Assembly: GCA_030068075.1 (NCBI GenBank)
Contig: CM057843.1
Span: forward strand, 43,531,832 to 43,595,831
Length of the DNA stretch: 64,000 bases
Source: Paguma larvata
Taxonomy: Eukaryota > Chordata > Mammalia > Carnivora > Viverridae
Direction of reading: 5' to 3'
Positions 22,039 through 33,599 of this stretch are shown here, in pieces. Below the pieces are notes generated by a model. The model saw nothing but the letters and a program-made list of their open reading frames with translations. It did no database searches and was not told the origin of the DNA. The translations under genes were made by a program, and so were the position numbers. The stretch's first letter is position 1. Every line of letters starts with the position of its first letter.

Positions 22039-22661
22039 AAAACCAGGTTGTTGATTTCCAGTTGCCTAGGACACAGTATCTCTGAACACTGTATCTCCTC
22101 GACCACCCCTAGACCACCACAAGGTCTTAGAACTTGGAAGCCATTTGGGTTTTTGTTATGGGGGCTACCAAGTATATGGGTTCTACCTGATATCATTCTG
22201 CAATGAATACCTTGAGTCTCCACTGTGGACACAGAAATGCTGCAAACCTACCAGCTGATTATCAAAATGCATTGGATACACTATTTCTGATTTTTCTCCA
22301 GGGTTGAATTACTGACATAATGTGGAAGTAATCCTTTAGAACTACCCACAAGTCTAATTCTTCTCTGCTTTATAATCTATTTTTATATTAAATCTATTTT
22401 TAGGTTAGATTTAATCTTGCTCTATTTACCTAACATTTTTTCTAACATCAAAGGCACCAGGGTATAGCCATGTGACTTTCCTTGGCTGTCACCAGAGAGA
22501 ATGGAAGCCCTTCAACCAACATTCAGCTTCTAAGAAGTAGGTTAGACTTTTTCATATTTCAACATCTGATTTCACCCCTTTTTTGGAGGGGGGGATCATA
22601 AGGATCTTAGCTATTGGCTATTTCAATTACATCTGTGATACGGTGTTTTCTGTCATTTCTT

Positions 22662-22667
22662 AATAAA
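22662..22667 (+). terminator. Possible poly(A) signal of KRTAP1 copy 4
   Basis: AATAAA lies 624 bp after the stop, the first canonical hexamer. Such a 3' UTR is long compared with the neighbours, so an earlier variant signal may be used instead. Confidence 0.45.
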
Positions 22668-22699
22668 TATTATAACTGGGCAAACAAACTATAGTCTGT

Positions 22700-23640
22700 G
22701 TTTCCACTTGTAAATAAAATGTGATAATGTGTGAACGCCTGATTGAAAGAAGTACATTTGTTCTTTTTAAAAGAAATTGAAGTCATATATGGTGTATGCA
22801 TCCATGCATTCATTCATGCATTCTGTTAACATTTATCGACCACCACTTCTAAAGCAGGGACTATGAAGATCAGGAAGATGAAGACTTAATTCTTATCCTT
22901 GAGGACTTTACTATCCAAAAATAAAAAGTGTATGTGTGAAAATAGCTATGAACAATGTAACAAGTAAACTGTATTCTCTTAGTAGTTGATAGAAAAAGTC
23001 TCCCTGTGTCTTAGGGAGATGCTTTTGTGGCCAATAATCCTTGATAGTCCAAGTTGCAATAGGTGGTGTGAAACAAGGATGTGAAATAATTACACATGAG
23101 ACAGAGAGAAGAATTCTTTTTTAACTCCAGAAAGGGAGTGAGGAGATGAAAGAAGAGAGGAGAGACCCAGTAAGGAAGTCATGAATATTACTCCATGATT
23201 CATCCCCATTAAGTTACTAAACTCATGCAATCCTTAGAGTAGGTCAACTTTCCTGTGAACACCTGTGAAACAGCTGAGTTTCATGTCTGTGTTGATTCAA
23301 AGGAGTTGGAGACCACCCGGAACCCAGACAGAGCCGGGAGAACTACAAGAAAGTAATACTTCAGGAACTCTCAGAAATTTTGGAGAGGCTTTGGGTGGCC
23401 AGTGCTTTGGAAAGTAGTATCTTGGTTAGGTAGACTGCAAAAAAAGAAGACAGAAGGGCCAGAAACAGTATTTTAGAAAGGAAAAGATCATTTGGGACCA
23501 GTAGGGACCACGTTGAGGGCAGCATCTAGGAAGGCTTTACAAGAAAGGTAATATCTGGGGCCTTAAAGGTCATTCTAAATGGAAGGGAAAGAGTAAAAAA
23601 GAGTCCAACCTGCATACCTATTAGAGGAGCTAAGTCCAAA
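22700..23640. other. Intergenic DNA with an ancient dispersed-repeat relic
   Basis: A stretch near 22800-22960 (CATTCATTCATGCATTC followed by an AACATTTATCGACC-like phrase) resembles very old mammalian dispersed repeats. No gene is seen. Confidence 0.45.
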
Positions 23641-23644
23641 GCAG

Positions 23645-24125
23645 TGACAATACCAAATGCTGGGAAATGTTAACGGAGCATCAAGAATTCTCACTACTGG
23701 TGGGAAAGCTAAATGGTACAGCTACTTTGGAAGACAGTTGGGCTGTTTCTTACCAAGCTAACCATAAGCTTACCATACAATTCAGCAACTGTGCTCCCAT
23801 GTGTTTATCCAAAGAAGAGGAAAACTTATGTCCACACAAAACCCTGCACATCAATGTTTACAGCAGCTTTATTCCTAAATGCCCAAAACTGTAAGCAGCG
23901 AAGATATCCTTCAATAGAGGAATAGAAAACAAACTGTATTATATCTATACAATGGAATACTATTCTGTGATAAAAAGAAATGATCTATCAAACCACAGAA
24001 AGACATGGAAGAATCTTAAATGCATATTACTAAATGAAAGAAGCCAATCTGAAAAGGCTACCTACTATATTATTCTAATTATATAACCTTCTAAAAAAGG
24101 CAAAACCATAGAGACATTAAAATAT
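23645..24125 (+). mobile_element. L1 LINE 3' fragment (end of ORF2)
   Basis: Translated pieces match the L1 ORF2 C-terminal region in broken frames, including a GGKAKWYSYFGRQ-like segment and a later CTSMFTAALF segment. It carries stops and frameshifts and has no intact 3' tail. Confidence 0.8.
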
Positions 24126-24191
24126 TGCCAAAGTGCCCAATCTACTATGCCCCGCAGATGCCTACAGTCTGGCACTAAAATAATAAGCTTA

Positions 24192-24413
24192 TGAGGTACC
24201 TGGGTGGCTCAGTCGGTTAAGCGGCCGACTTCGGCTCAGGTCATGATCTCACGGTCTGTGAGTTTGAGCCCCATGTCAGGCTCTGTGCTGAAGGCTCATC
24301 AGAGCCTGGAGCCTGCTTCGAATTCTGTATCTCCCTCTCTCTCTCTGCCCTTCCCCTGCTCATGCTCTGTCTCTGTGTCTCTCAAAAATAAATAAACGTT
24401 AAAAATTTTTAAA
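24192..24413 (+). mobile_element. CAN-SINE
   Basis: Head GGTACCTGGGTGGCTCAGTCGG, an internal duplication-like GGCTCATCAGAGCC, a short CT tract and an A-rich tail. AATAATAAGCTT on both sides is the target duplication. Confidence 0.93.
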
Positions 24414-24484
24414 AAATAATAATAAGCTTCTGAATCAAAAAAGTAATAATTATAGAAATAGAGAGACACAAGACTGGCCTGTGA

Positions 24485-24790
24485 AATATAAATAGAAGCC
24501 AGTTAAGGGCTTTTGAGAAAGCTTTCTTTTATTGATAAAAGGGACACACACACTGCTGGTGCTCCTACTTCCTCTTCACCCTGACTGTCCTTTTCACTTT
24601 AAATACAGATAGGATTCGGGGAGCTACAGAATCCCAAGAGAATGCAAGGAACACTGGACCTGACACAGCTGAGCTCTGAACCATTGCTAGCAGCTGCCTA
24701 CTTGTGAGAAGAATAAGTCCTTTGATCAAGCCAGTATTTGTTGGCTTTTGCAAAACTGGAAACTTAGAATACTCCTAACCACTACACTTA
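24485..24790 (+). repeat. Probable ancient dispersed repeat
   Basis: The sequence from AGCCAGTTAAGGGCTTTTGAG through TGTGAGAAGAATAAG resembles an old mammalian LTR-type or other dispersed repeat. I cannot assign the family with confidence. Confidence 0.4.
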
Positions 24791-25027
24791 TGCAATAGAC
24801 TGCAGTAAGGTCTCAGAAATGGAAACTTCCTATATTTGACACCTAAAAGGACTTGAGATGTAGAAGCAATTCAGTGACAGGAAAAGCACATCGACTGCAA
24901 ATTCTAGAGCAAAAGTGGGGAGCATTTTTAATTGAAGTTCACTGACCATAAATATGAGTAAATGGATAACAAAAGGTATAGAAGAAAATCAGGCTGGGGT
25001 GGGGGGCGGTGACTGAGGTAATAAACG

Positions 25028-25180
25028 ATGGAGAAAAGAATGAAAAGGAAAGGAAAAGTACAAAATAGAAGAGAAAAGATGGAGAGAAGACACAATGAAA
25101 AAGACTAGGGATAAGAGGCAAAAAAGAAAAAGGGGAAGAATGATGGGTAAGACATGAATAAAAGAGAGAGATGGGAACCA
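25028..25180 (+). repeat. Polypurine-rich tract
   Basis: About 150 bp that is overwhelmingly A and G on the + strand, preceded by a G-run (GGGGTGGGGGGCGG, about 24997-25010). Confidence 0.7.
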
Positions 25181-25344
25181 GCATGACCTTGTTTAGTATC
25201 ACGCACTATGCCACATACTAATTATACTTCATGCATGCTTTATTTCATTTAATACATTAATCCTTGAAATGGATATTGTTAAACTGGTTTGTAGATGAGT
25301 AAAGTAAGTCTAAATGAAGCTAAATAGCTTGCTTAAGACATATA

Positions 25345-25414
25345 TTCTTTTTTTTTTATTAAGTGTATTTATTTTGACAAAGGGAGAGAGAGCATGAGCA
25401 TGAGAGGGGCAGAA

Positions 25415-25459
<45 letters not shown>

Positions 25460-25559
25460 CCCAAGCAGGCTCTGCACATTTAGCACAAACCGTGAGATCA
25501 TGACCTAAGCCAAAATCAAGAGCCGGATGCTTAACCGACTGAGCCACTCAGGTGTCCCT
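25345..25559 (-). mobile_element. CAN-SINE, reverse, with long (GA)n
   Basis: A GA tract of about 20 units at 25417-25457. The inverted head ends CACTCAGGTGTCCC. ACATATTCTT-like sequences on both sides are the target duplication. Confidence 0.93.
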
Positions 25560-25954
25560 TAAATCACATATTCTTATAAGTACACAAAACAAACAAACAA
25601 ACAAACTGATCTCTGAACCCAAATCTGAGTCCAAAACGCATAGAGAATAAAATTAAGGAACTAGACATGAAGGAGTGCAACAAGTTTCTGCAGGTTTAAA
25701 GATGGCTACTTGGAAGCTGTGGAAGTGAGATTAAGTTTCTCTTTGTGTCAGGTGTTAAGTTACTGTCTCTCAGTCCACCTGGATAGTCCAGGACATTCTC
25801 CATATTTTAGAGTCAACTCATTAGTATCCTTAATCATATCTGCAAAGTCCCTTTGATCCTAAAACATGATATATTCACGGGCATGATGCCAGGGCTCAGA
25901 GGTCATGGGGCCCCAAATTCTGCCTACCACACGGATTATCAGACACTGTGTTGA

Positions 25955-26487
25955 CACTAATTCCTAAAGACCCAAAATGTCACTCCAGTCCACCAATGAA
26001 AGTGGTGGCTTATGGTGGCCCAGTGGCAGCTGGCATTTTATCACACATTTGAATCACAGTGGACCCAGTAGGTTCAGAGGTCAATTTCCCAAATGGTGAA
26101 TGTATAACTGGAATAATCTGCTTGACAACTGGCAGAACCCCTACATTCACACTCTGGTTTAAGGAATAAAGCTCGAATGGTAGGAAGAGCCAAGTAGAAG
26201 CCACTGGAAGTTCCCCTAATTACAAGGGTAGTAAGTCAGAAAAGATACTATATTCCTGGTGAATTGTGAAAACGAGTGCCGTTTTCAGGGACTTGAATAC
26301 AGCCTGGTGGTGATACCTAGCATCTCCCCACTGACTCACTTCTTTGTCCTGTGGAAAAAGCAGAAAAATCTTAGAGTATAACAAAGTAATTATCTACTAT
26401 TATTTTGAACTAACTTTGGTAATGGACCCAACTGGAGCTGATATTCCAGATGGGATATATATAGAGTATCTTTTTCTTTTTTTTTTT

Positions 26488-26525
<38 letters not shown>

Positions 26526-27440
26526 ACAAGTAAGGCAGGGGCAAAGGGAGAAAGAGTCTTAAGCAGGCTCCATGCCCAGCACAGAGCCTGACAGCCTGAC
26601 AGCCTGATGTGATCTCACAAACCAAGAGATCCTGACCAGAGCCGAAATCAAGAGGTGATGCTTAACAGACTGAGCCACCCATGTGCCCCTGGATGGAGTA
26701 TCTTTAATGTTGAACAAATCAACATCTTTAATGGAACAAATGCAACTGGAAGTATGCAGCTTTTGATATGAAAATCCCTTTTTCTCCATATTATTTTGCA
26801 AAGACAATCAGAAGTAGTTTGCTTTTAACTGACTTTTAACTTGACTAACAGTAACTTTACAAGAACTCTCTCAGGGCTGTGTCAACTCTCCTGTTTTCTG
26901 TCATAATATACTCAGGAGAGATCTTAATCATCTTGACATTCCACACATCATATCAATCCACTACATTGATGCTGTCATGCTAATTGTTTCTGATGAACAG
27001 GAAGTAGCAAGTACTTTAGATGTCTTAGTAAACATATGTGAACCTCAGGGTAGGAGGTAAACCCCACAAAAATTAAGGTCACCACCTCAGTGAAATTTCT
27101 TGGACTCAAATTGTCTAGAATGTGTTGAGATCTCCTTTCATAGGCGAAAGAAAAAGTAGCTGTCCTTTGAACTATTTTCAACTAGGAAAAGCACAACTTT
27201 TGGTGGGCTCTTTGGGATTCTGAAGTCAATCGATACTATATTTGAGTGGGTTATGATAGCCCATCTACTGACAACCTGAAAAAGACAAGACCACTATGGA
27301 TTCAAGACCTCTCAGAAATGAAGATTTATAGCACTCCTACAAAGTAAAGAACCCCAACCATCTGAGGTCCTGATTGAGCATAAAGAAAACATGAAATGGG
27401 TAGTGGAGGAAGTAAGTTATAAATAGCAACTACAGCCCTG
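25955..27440 (+). mobile_element. ERV-L-type endogenous retrovirus, pol remnant
   Basis: The + strand resembles the pol gene of ERV-L endogenous retroviruses: the protease/RT-side segment lies at about 25955-26330, and after a deletion and a SINE insertion the RT catalytic stretch lies at about 26920-27180, followed by part of the next domain. The catalytic triad region is mutated and several stops and frameshifts are visible. gag, env and a definable LTR pair are not seen. It is a dead fossil inside the gap between the KRTAP1 and KRTAP3 groups. Confidence 0.75.
26474..26689 (-). mobile_element. CAN-SINE, reverse, nested in the ERV-L relic
   Basis: A T-rich tail and GA tract (26492-26522) lead to an inverted head ending CACCCATGTGCCCC. 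GGAGTATCTTTA after it corresponds to AGAGTATCTTT before it. Confidence 0.92.
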
Positions 27441-27639
27441 TGACCAATTGGAAGAATTATAGAAACTATGTATTTTCTTATTTATCTTCCTTCTCCTTTC
27501 TCCTTCCCTTGTTTAGTGCCATATGCTGTACTCAGGCTAAATAAACTTCAAATGAACCCAATTTCATTTAATATTCCATCAGTTCTATGAAATAGTTATC
27601 TTAGTTTTGTGGAATGAGTAAATTAAATCTAAAAGAGGT

Positions 27640-28270
27640 TAAACTGATGAGGTTTTTGGGGAGTGACAGTGGGGTTCATGAGGTCCAGAGCCGATGGCCA
27701 AGAAAATTCTTGAAGACGTCTTTGGTGCAAAAGGGTGAGTTTATCGAAGCACATGGACAGGATCTGTGGGCAGAAAGAGCTGTTGCCCGGGGACCATGAG
27801 GAGAGACTGGTTATATACTATGCTGTTGGGGGAGGTAAAGTCCAGGGGAAGTTTTCAGTGAGATTTTCATATGCTAAAGAAGACTCACAGGATCCTGGAG
27901 GCCTAGCTACTGTCAAGCTAAGGTTGTTTTTCCCTCTAGCAAAGCATTAGCATTAGGACAGTAGAGAGTTCCTGGAGAAACATTTTATTTTACTCTGCCA
28001 GCCTCAAGTATTTGTCAGTGGGCTGCAGGTTATAAGGAAATTTAGTTCTATCTGCCATTTCCTTCTGCCTTTGTTTCCCAAGTCACTGTGGAGGGGTTAT
28101 GGAGACTCAGGTCCTGCAGGACTATGATCTCTATCAGTTAACCATTTGTTTAGCCCTTTTTCCTTTGTTCTTGGGCAGCCAGGAGTGCCTGAGTAACACC
28201 ACACATATCCCACCTACGATAGGGGGGGTATTTGCGGCCTGTCAGCTTGCCTTATGCTCCCCTATTAAAA
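27640..28270. repeat. Possible LTR- or retroelement-derived segment
   Basis: Composition and phrases (GGTTATATACTATGCTG, CCCTCTAGCAAAGCATTAGC, GGGCTGCAGGTTATAAGG) look like a dispersed carnivore repeat, but I cannot name it. ORFs of 61-71 codons here are not convincing genes. Confidence 0.35.
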
Positions 28271-28284
28271 CAAAATGAAATCAG

Positions 28285-28915
28285 GATGTCGAAGAGATAC
28301 GGGCACTCCCATGTTCACTGCAGCTCTATCCACAATAGTCAAGACATGGAAGCAAAACAAGTGTCCAACAATGGGTGATGGATCAGGAAAACCTGGTATT
28401 TACATACAGTGGAATATTATTCAGCTTTAAGAAAGAAGAAATTCATGCTGTTTGCAACAATATAGGTAAACCTGGAAGACATTATGCTAAAATAATTAAG
28501 GCATACACAGAACAAATCCTACATGACAGCACTTATATAAGGAATCTAAACAGTCAACTCATAGAAGCAGAGAGTAGAATGGTGGTTACCTGAGGCTGCA
28601 GGGGATGGGGGAGGATATAAGGACGTGATGGCCAAAGGGTATGAAGCTTCAGTTATGCAAAATGAATAAGTCTTAGAGATCTACTGTGTACCATAGTGTC
28701 TATAGTTAATACTGCATCGTATACTTAAAACTTTGCTAGAAAAATATATATTGAGTGTTCCTATCACAAAACAAAAGAGAAGGAAATTTTAGAGTTGATG
28801 GCATTGATTGTGGTAACTTTCATGGGTATATATACTTATCTCCAAACTCGTCAAGTTCCTTATGTTAAATATAAACAGATTTTTGTATGTCGATCATATC
28901 TCAACAAAGTTGTTT
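28285..28915 (+). mobile_element. L1 LINE 3' end
   Basis: It starts in the ORF2 C-terminal region (broken frames) and continues through a 3' UTR with GGTTACCTGAGGCTGCAGGG to an end near CTCAACAAAG. It is 5'-truncated and decayed. Confidence 0.85.
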
Positions 28916-29119
28916 TGTTTTTTGGTTTTGGGTTTTTTTACAAATTAATTTAAATAACTTGCTTATAGTCACAGCTCATAAGTGTGACTCCAAAACTCAT
29001 GAAGAGACAATGACATTAAGGAACTGGAAATGATGAGGGGACGAGCTGGTTTAAAGATGCCCATCTGGGAAGCTGTGGGCTTTCAGAAGCTCCTCGGTGC
29101 CAGGTGTTGAGTTACTGTC

Positions 29120-32100
29120 CCACTTTCACGCCCTCCCTACTGCTGCCAGCTTTGGGACCCTCTGCAAACCACTCTGTCCAGCTTTGCCACTAGGGGGTGA
29201 CAGAGGAAAACTGCAAAGCTGAAGAGGAAGGAGGCATTGGTCCCTTTCTTCCATTTTGCTTCCTTCTGCTTAATTGGGACTTCCTGAACGCTGGCCCTTC
29301 CCAGGATCCTCTCCCAGTAACACCTGTTCACTCCAGCAGCTGCAGATCCTTTCCAGAGAAGCGCCTAACTTCAGTTTGCAGCTTTCTCAACACTGTAGAA
29401 CCTGCTTTATCGCACACCCCACTCAGAGTCACCGGCCAGCCAGTTTTCCTGCAGTTTTGGCTCTGAGTTTTGGCTCTACAGGATAACTCTCCCTCTATAA
29501 ATTTCTAAATGTTAATTCCCTCCCTCTTCCTTTGAAAGAAACTATCATTCCCAGGGTTTTCTCCAGTTCCTACATTTGTAGTATCTCAGTATCCCCTTTT
29601 TACCCTGTTAGGTCCCTGTCAACCAAATTTAAAATTCTCCATACAAAATTCACTTGATTCACATAATGGGTACGGTTCTTGAAGGGACTCTTATTGTTGT
29701 ACTTTTATTGCCTTTAAAAAATCAGATTATTTACTGAACCATTTGTTCAGATGTTCCACTTACTTTGTTAATCATGGAGCTATGGGAAAAATTTAGTCTC
29801 TGAGCTTAAAAGGTGGCAGTCAGAGAATTACATCATAGGCCTGATAGAATCCGACTGAGGAACTAGAAAGATTACTCCGTACCATTTAGCTCTGTAGTTA
29901 AGAAAGCTATATCATTTCTATTAAAAACCTTCCATGAAAAGTGGGCTGTGCCATGGGGACCTGACAGCAGATGGCCCTTTGTTAATTACTGACTTATTCC
30001 CAAATCCATAACTCTGACTTGAGAAACCTGCTTTCCATCATGACTATTCTATTAAACGCTAATAGGCGAACTTAGTTTTAAAAGCCCAAGGATACAAAAG
30101 GATTTTGAGAAACTTCAAGGCAGAAAATGTTGAATCATCATCTCAACTGAAGCATGAAAGCCTTAGGTGAGACTGTGATTTGAGAGTTAAGTAAAATTGT
30201 TCTTGTGAGGTTGAGAGAGACTAATCCAAAGTACCAAATATTTGTTCACATTGGGGCTATTCATTTCTAAACAAATTCCTTTTTTCTCTTCTTGATTCCT
30301 GCATTACAAATACAAGACAGAGTAACAGATTTGATATACTATATGACTCCAAAATTTAAAAAATCTGGTTTTTACTAGGCTATATTAAAAACAAAAAATG
30401 TCAAGACTTTTGGTTTCTCGATCTTTCAATACAGTATGTATCTTAGGTAGAAGAGACAAACTAAATCTTTTCCCTAAAGGATGGGAGGAATCTTGATCTA
30501 AAAGGAGCCAGAATTAAGTAATATCAATATGATAATATAAGATAGTATTCATTTGTTCAAATTATGAGACCTGTAGACCTGGACAAAAAAGATCCTAGCA
30601 GGTTTATAACATTGCGGGATGACTAGGTGAAGGAACTCAGGATTTTTAAAGCCACTGAGGTCATGAACCATGAGAAAGTTTGAGAAGAGTCAAAATGACA
30701 GAGGTGTATCTAGAATAACAGCCAGGAAGATTATGAAGCAGGAAGAATTCATGGTTCTCCCCTAGGGGTATGGTGGGGGAGGCAGGAGATAATACAATGA
30801 ATCCTAAAGATAGAATTCAGGAAACTCTGAGGTTAGTATTTTGAAACTTCACCCCAACATTTACTGTTTTATTGAACAGAAGAGACAAAAATGAGAGAGA
30901 GAAGCACACAAAGGTTAGGAATAGAAATTAGTGTGGACCAGGGGCTGAGACTGGAAGTAACACTAAAAACTAAGCCAAAAAAGTATCTTGTTATATTGCA
31001 TTTGAGTATAGATTGTATGCTTCAATCACTCTAAAGATATTTTTAACTATAGGAAGAGACAGAGAGTAGGATGAGAAAGGGAATCAAAAGACCTAAGATG
31101 AAAACCCCAAATCTACCCAATGTTATCTTGTCTGTCAAATGGGGGTTCTAATATCTCACGGTGTCCCTACAACTATCAAGTATGTTTATCAATGGTAATA
31201 TGCCTGGCATGTAAAAAAAAATAATAAAATAATAAAATAAAATAAAAAATAATAAATAATATTTTTCTCTTTCTCCTCACCATTCAATTGTACATCTTCA
31301 GAAACACAAAACCCTGTTGACTATTAGTAGGCTAATAATACCTAGATCCACAAGAGTGGGAGATAAAGCTGAGAAAACTAGAAAGAGGGATGCCCAGGGT
31401 GATGTTTTACTCCATTTGGGTCCTTTTTTATCCAACTCATCTGCATTCTGAAAACTCAGAATGCTCTTAATGTTTATGGGAATTTTTTTCCACATGTGAT
31501 GATGTCTCCTTTCCTTTCAGTTCTTTTCTTTCTTCACATACTTCTTCCCTACTGGTCAAGAAGCCAAATTCCCACTGAGGAATGCTGACCAACTATGAAC
31601 AATAAGCTGTCCTAGTACATCTTGATTCTCCAGCTAAAATTTCAAACTGAATTTCAACGTGAATTTCACATAAGCCATAGATATTAATAAGAAATGCAGA
31701 ATGGAGAAATCCACATTCAGTGTGACAGAGATTGGCTTCAGTTCTCCTCTAAGTAATAAATCTTACTGAGGGTTTGTGATGACTACCTCCACAGAAGTGC
31801 AACATGGCAGAAGGTACTAGAGAAACAGACACTGCTTCCCGGTAGCCTCACAGGGTTCTGGCAAAGCAAGGCTGAGAGCCACCAGTCCTTCCTTAGTAGA
31901 GGTGGAGCCCCTACTGGTTGCAAAGTTATAGTGAAGCCTGTGAACAGGCAGAAGACTTTTCAGACATCGAGAGACTGGAAAGCTACACTCCAGGGATTTA
32001 CCCCTAGTTCACCTCATTGCTAGATAGAAAGAACACCTATAAAGGATGGAAAAGGAATCCAGCTTCCCTTAGCTCACTTAGTAATAACTACCATTTATTT

Positions 32101-32375
32101 AGAACCATTTATTGAGTACTCGCTATGTTCCAGACACCGTGTTAAATATTTTTAATGCATTACTTAATTTATCCCTTAAAAATTCTATCAATGTGATATT
32201 TTACAAATGAGGGGATTAATGAAGTAATTTCTCTGCTTTAGAAAAACATACTGATGGCTCGCAATGGTCTACCTACTTAAGTTCAAGACTTGAACTTGAC
32301 TTAGTAGTCAAGACTTTGTCTAGTTTTTATCTCACATGGTTGTTTTCTAGACACAGTACACTATCCACTCCTTCC
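29120..32375. other. Long intergenic stretch with no gene seen
   Basis: 29120-29640 is relatively GC-rich and resembles an old retroelement 3' region. 31205-31262 is a TAAAA/TAA-rich simple repeat. 32080-32250 has a MIR/L2-like relic (ACCATTTATTTAGAACC...TACAAATGAGGGGATTAA). The remainder shows nothing I can name. Confidence 0.5.
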
Positions 32376-32379
32376 TAGT

Positions 32380-32600
32380 GACAATTTGTTCTCTTCCATG
32401 TCTGTGCATTTATTGCAGCTGTTCACTACAGCTGGAACGACTTTCCTACTCTGCCTTGTGTTCGAGTCCTGTGTGCCCAATGAGCCCCAGTAGAATCTAA
32501 AATAGTAGGAAGTACACCTGGGTCCTGCCCATCCCTGAGTCCCCCAAATCTCCTAGTGCAGTACCAGGCAAACTAGGAGCTCAACAAAGATTGGATGATA
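32380..32600 (+). mobile_element. L2-like LINE fragment
   Basis: Phrases typical of the L2 3' end appear in degraded form (AGTGCAGTACCAGGCAAAC, then AGGAGCTCAACAAAGATTG). Confidence 0.5.
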
Positions 32601-32654
32601 TAAACTAAATTGCATATTTTCTCTTGAAAAACATAATAATCAATAATGGAGAGA

Positions 32655-33145
32655 TTATGGATTAGTATACAGTGGTTAAGAACACAGGCTCTGGAGCCAG
32701 ACAGCCTTGCTTCAGATCCCAACTCCATTATTGACCAGCCGCTGACCTTGGGCAACTTGTTTACCCTCTCTATACCTCAGTTTCCCTTATCTATAAAACA
32801 AAGGATAACTCCAATACCAACCACATAGGGCTGTTGTAAGAATTAAATGACATAGGGGCACCTGAGTGGCTCAGTCGGTTAAGCATCTGACTCTGAATAT
32901 TGGCTCAGCTTCCTGAGTTTGAGCCCCCTGTCAGGCTCTGCACTAACAGTACAGAGCCTGCTTGGGATCCTCTCTCCCTCTCTTTCTGCCCCTCCCCTGC
33001 TCATACTCTCTGTCTCTCTGTCTCTCTCTCTCTCAAAAAATTAGACAAACATTAAAAAGAAGAATTAAATAATATAGTGCATATAAAGCATAGAACCATA
33101 TCTGTTACATAGTAAGTGTTATATAAGGGTTTGCTGTTATTATAA
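32655..33145 (+). mobile_element. MIR SINE, split by a CAN-SINE
   Basis: A well-preserved MIR: ACAGTGGTTAAGAACACAGG, CTCTGGAGCCAGACAGCC, then CCTCAGTTTCCC. It continues after the CAN-SINE with AAAGCATAGAACCATATCTG and ACATAGTAAGTGTT. Both halves are in register, so one MIR was cut in two. Confidence 0.9.
32855..33058 (+). mobile_element. CAN-SINE nested in MIR
   Basis: Head GGGGCACCTGAGTGGCTCAG. It is flanked by AGAATTAAATGACATAG / AGAATTAAATAATATAG, a duplication of MIR sequence, which proves the order of insertion. Confidence 0.93.
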
Positions 33146-33599
33146 AATCAGCTGTATATTTAGTAAATGAACAACTCAAAATATATTTAAAGTCATCATG
33201 TCAGCAATATTTAAATACATAAACATTTAATTACCTTAATTTAAAAAAATGTCAACTACCTACAGGAACTCTTTAGAAATCCAGTAGCTATTTAATTCAA
33301 TCCGGCAATCAGATTTGTCTAACCAATGGACAAAAACATCTGATTCAAATTAAAATTATAAGATATAACTATTGTTAGCAAATAATTCCAAGGATGAAAA
33401 ATCCTAAGTTTATTATAGAATAATTGTGTTTAACTATCTCAGTATTAGATTTCACACAGTAAACAGCTGTAAATTTTATTTTCCCAGTGCCTGGCATGGA
33501 TTAGGCATCCAAGTTTTATTGAACGTCTATTTACCAACTAGGTTAGTTTTAGTCAACACATATATTTTACATCTTCCTTAACTTTGTATAATTTCATGT

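Larger units (their letters stand above)
25590..29115 (+). repeat. Pair of related non-SINE segments (25675-25765 and 29035-29115)
   Basis: GGTTTAAAGATG, GGAAGCTGTGG, CAGGTGTTAAGTTACTGTC in the first copy correspond to GGTTTAAAGATG, GGAAGCTGTGG, CAGGTGTTGAGTTACTGTC in the second. The preceding bases (AATTAAGGAACTAGACATGA versus CATTAAGGAACTGGAAATGA) also align. The copies are direct, 3.35 kb apart, and bracket the ERV-L relic. Origin is unknown: a local duplication, or two copies of an unnamed repeat. Confidence 0.6.

Noticed and set aside
26920..27180. Active retroviral polymerase
   Set aside because: The pol relic has several stops, frameshifts and a changed catalytic region, and a SINE and deletions interrupt it.
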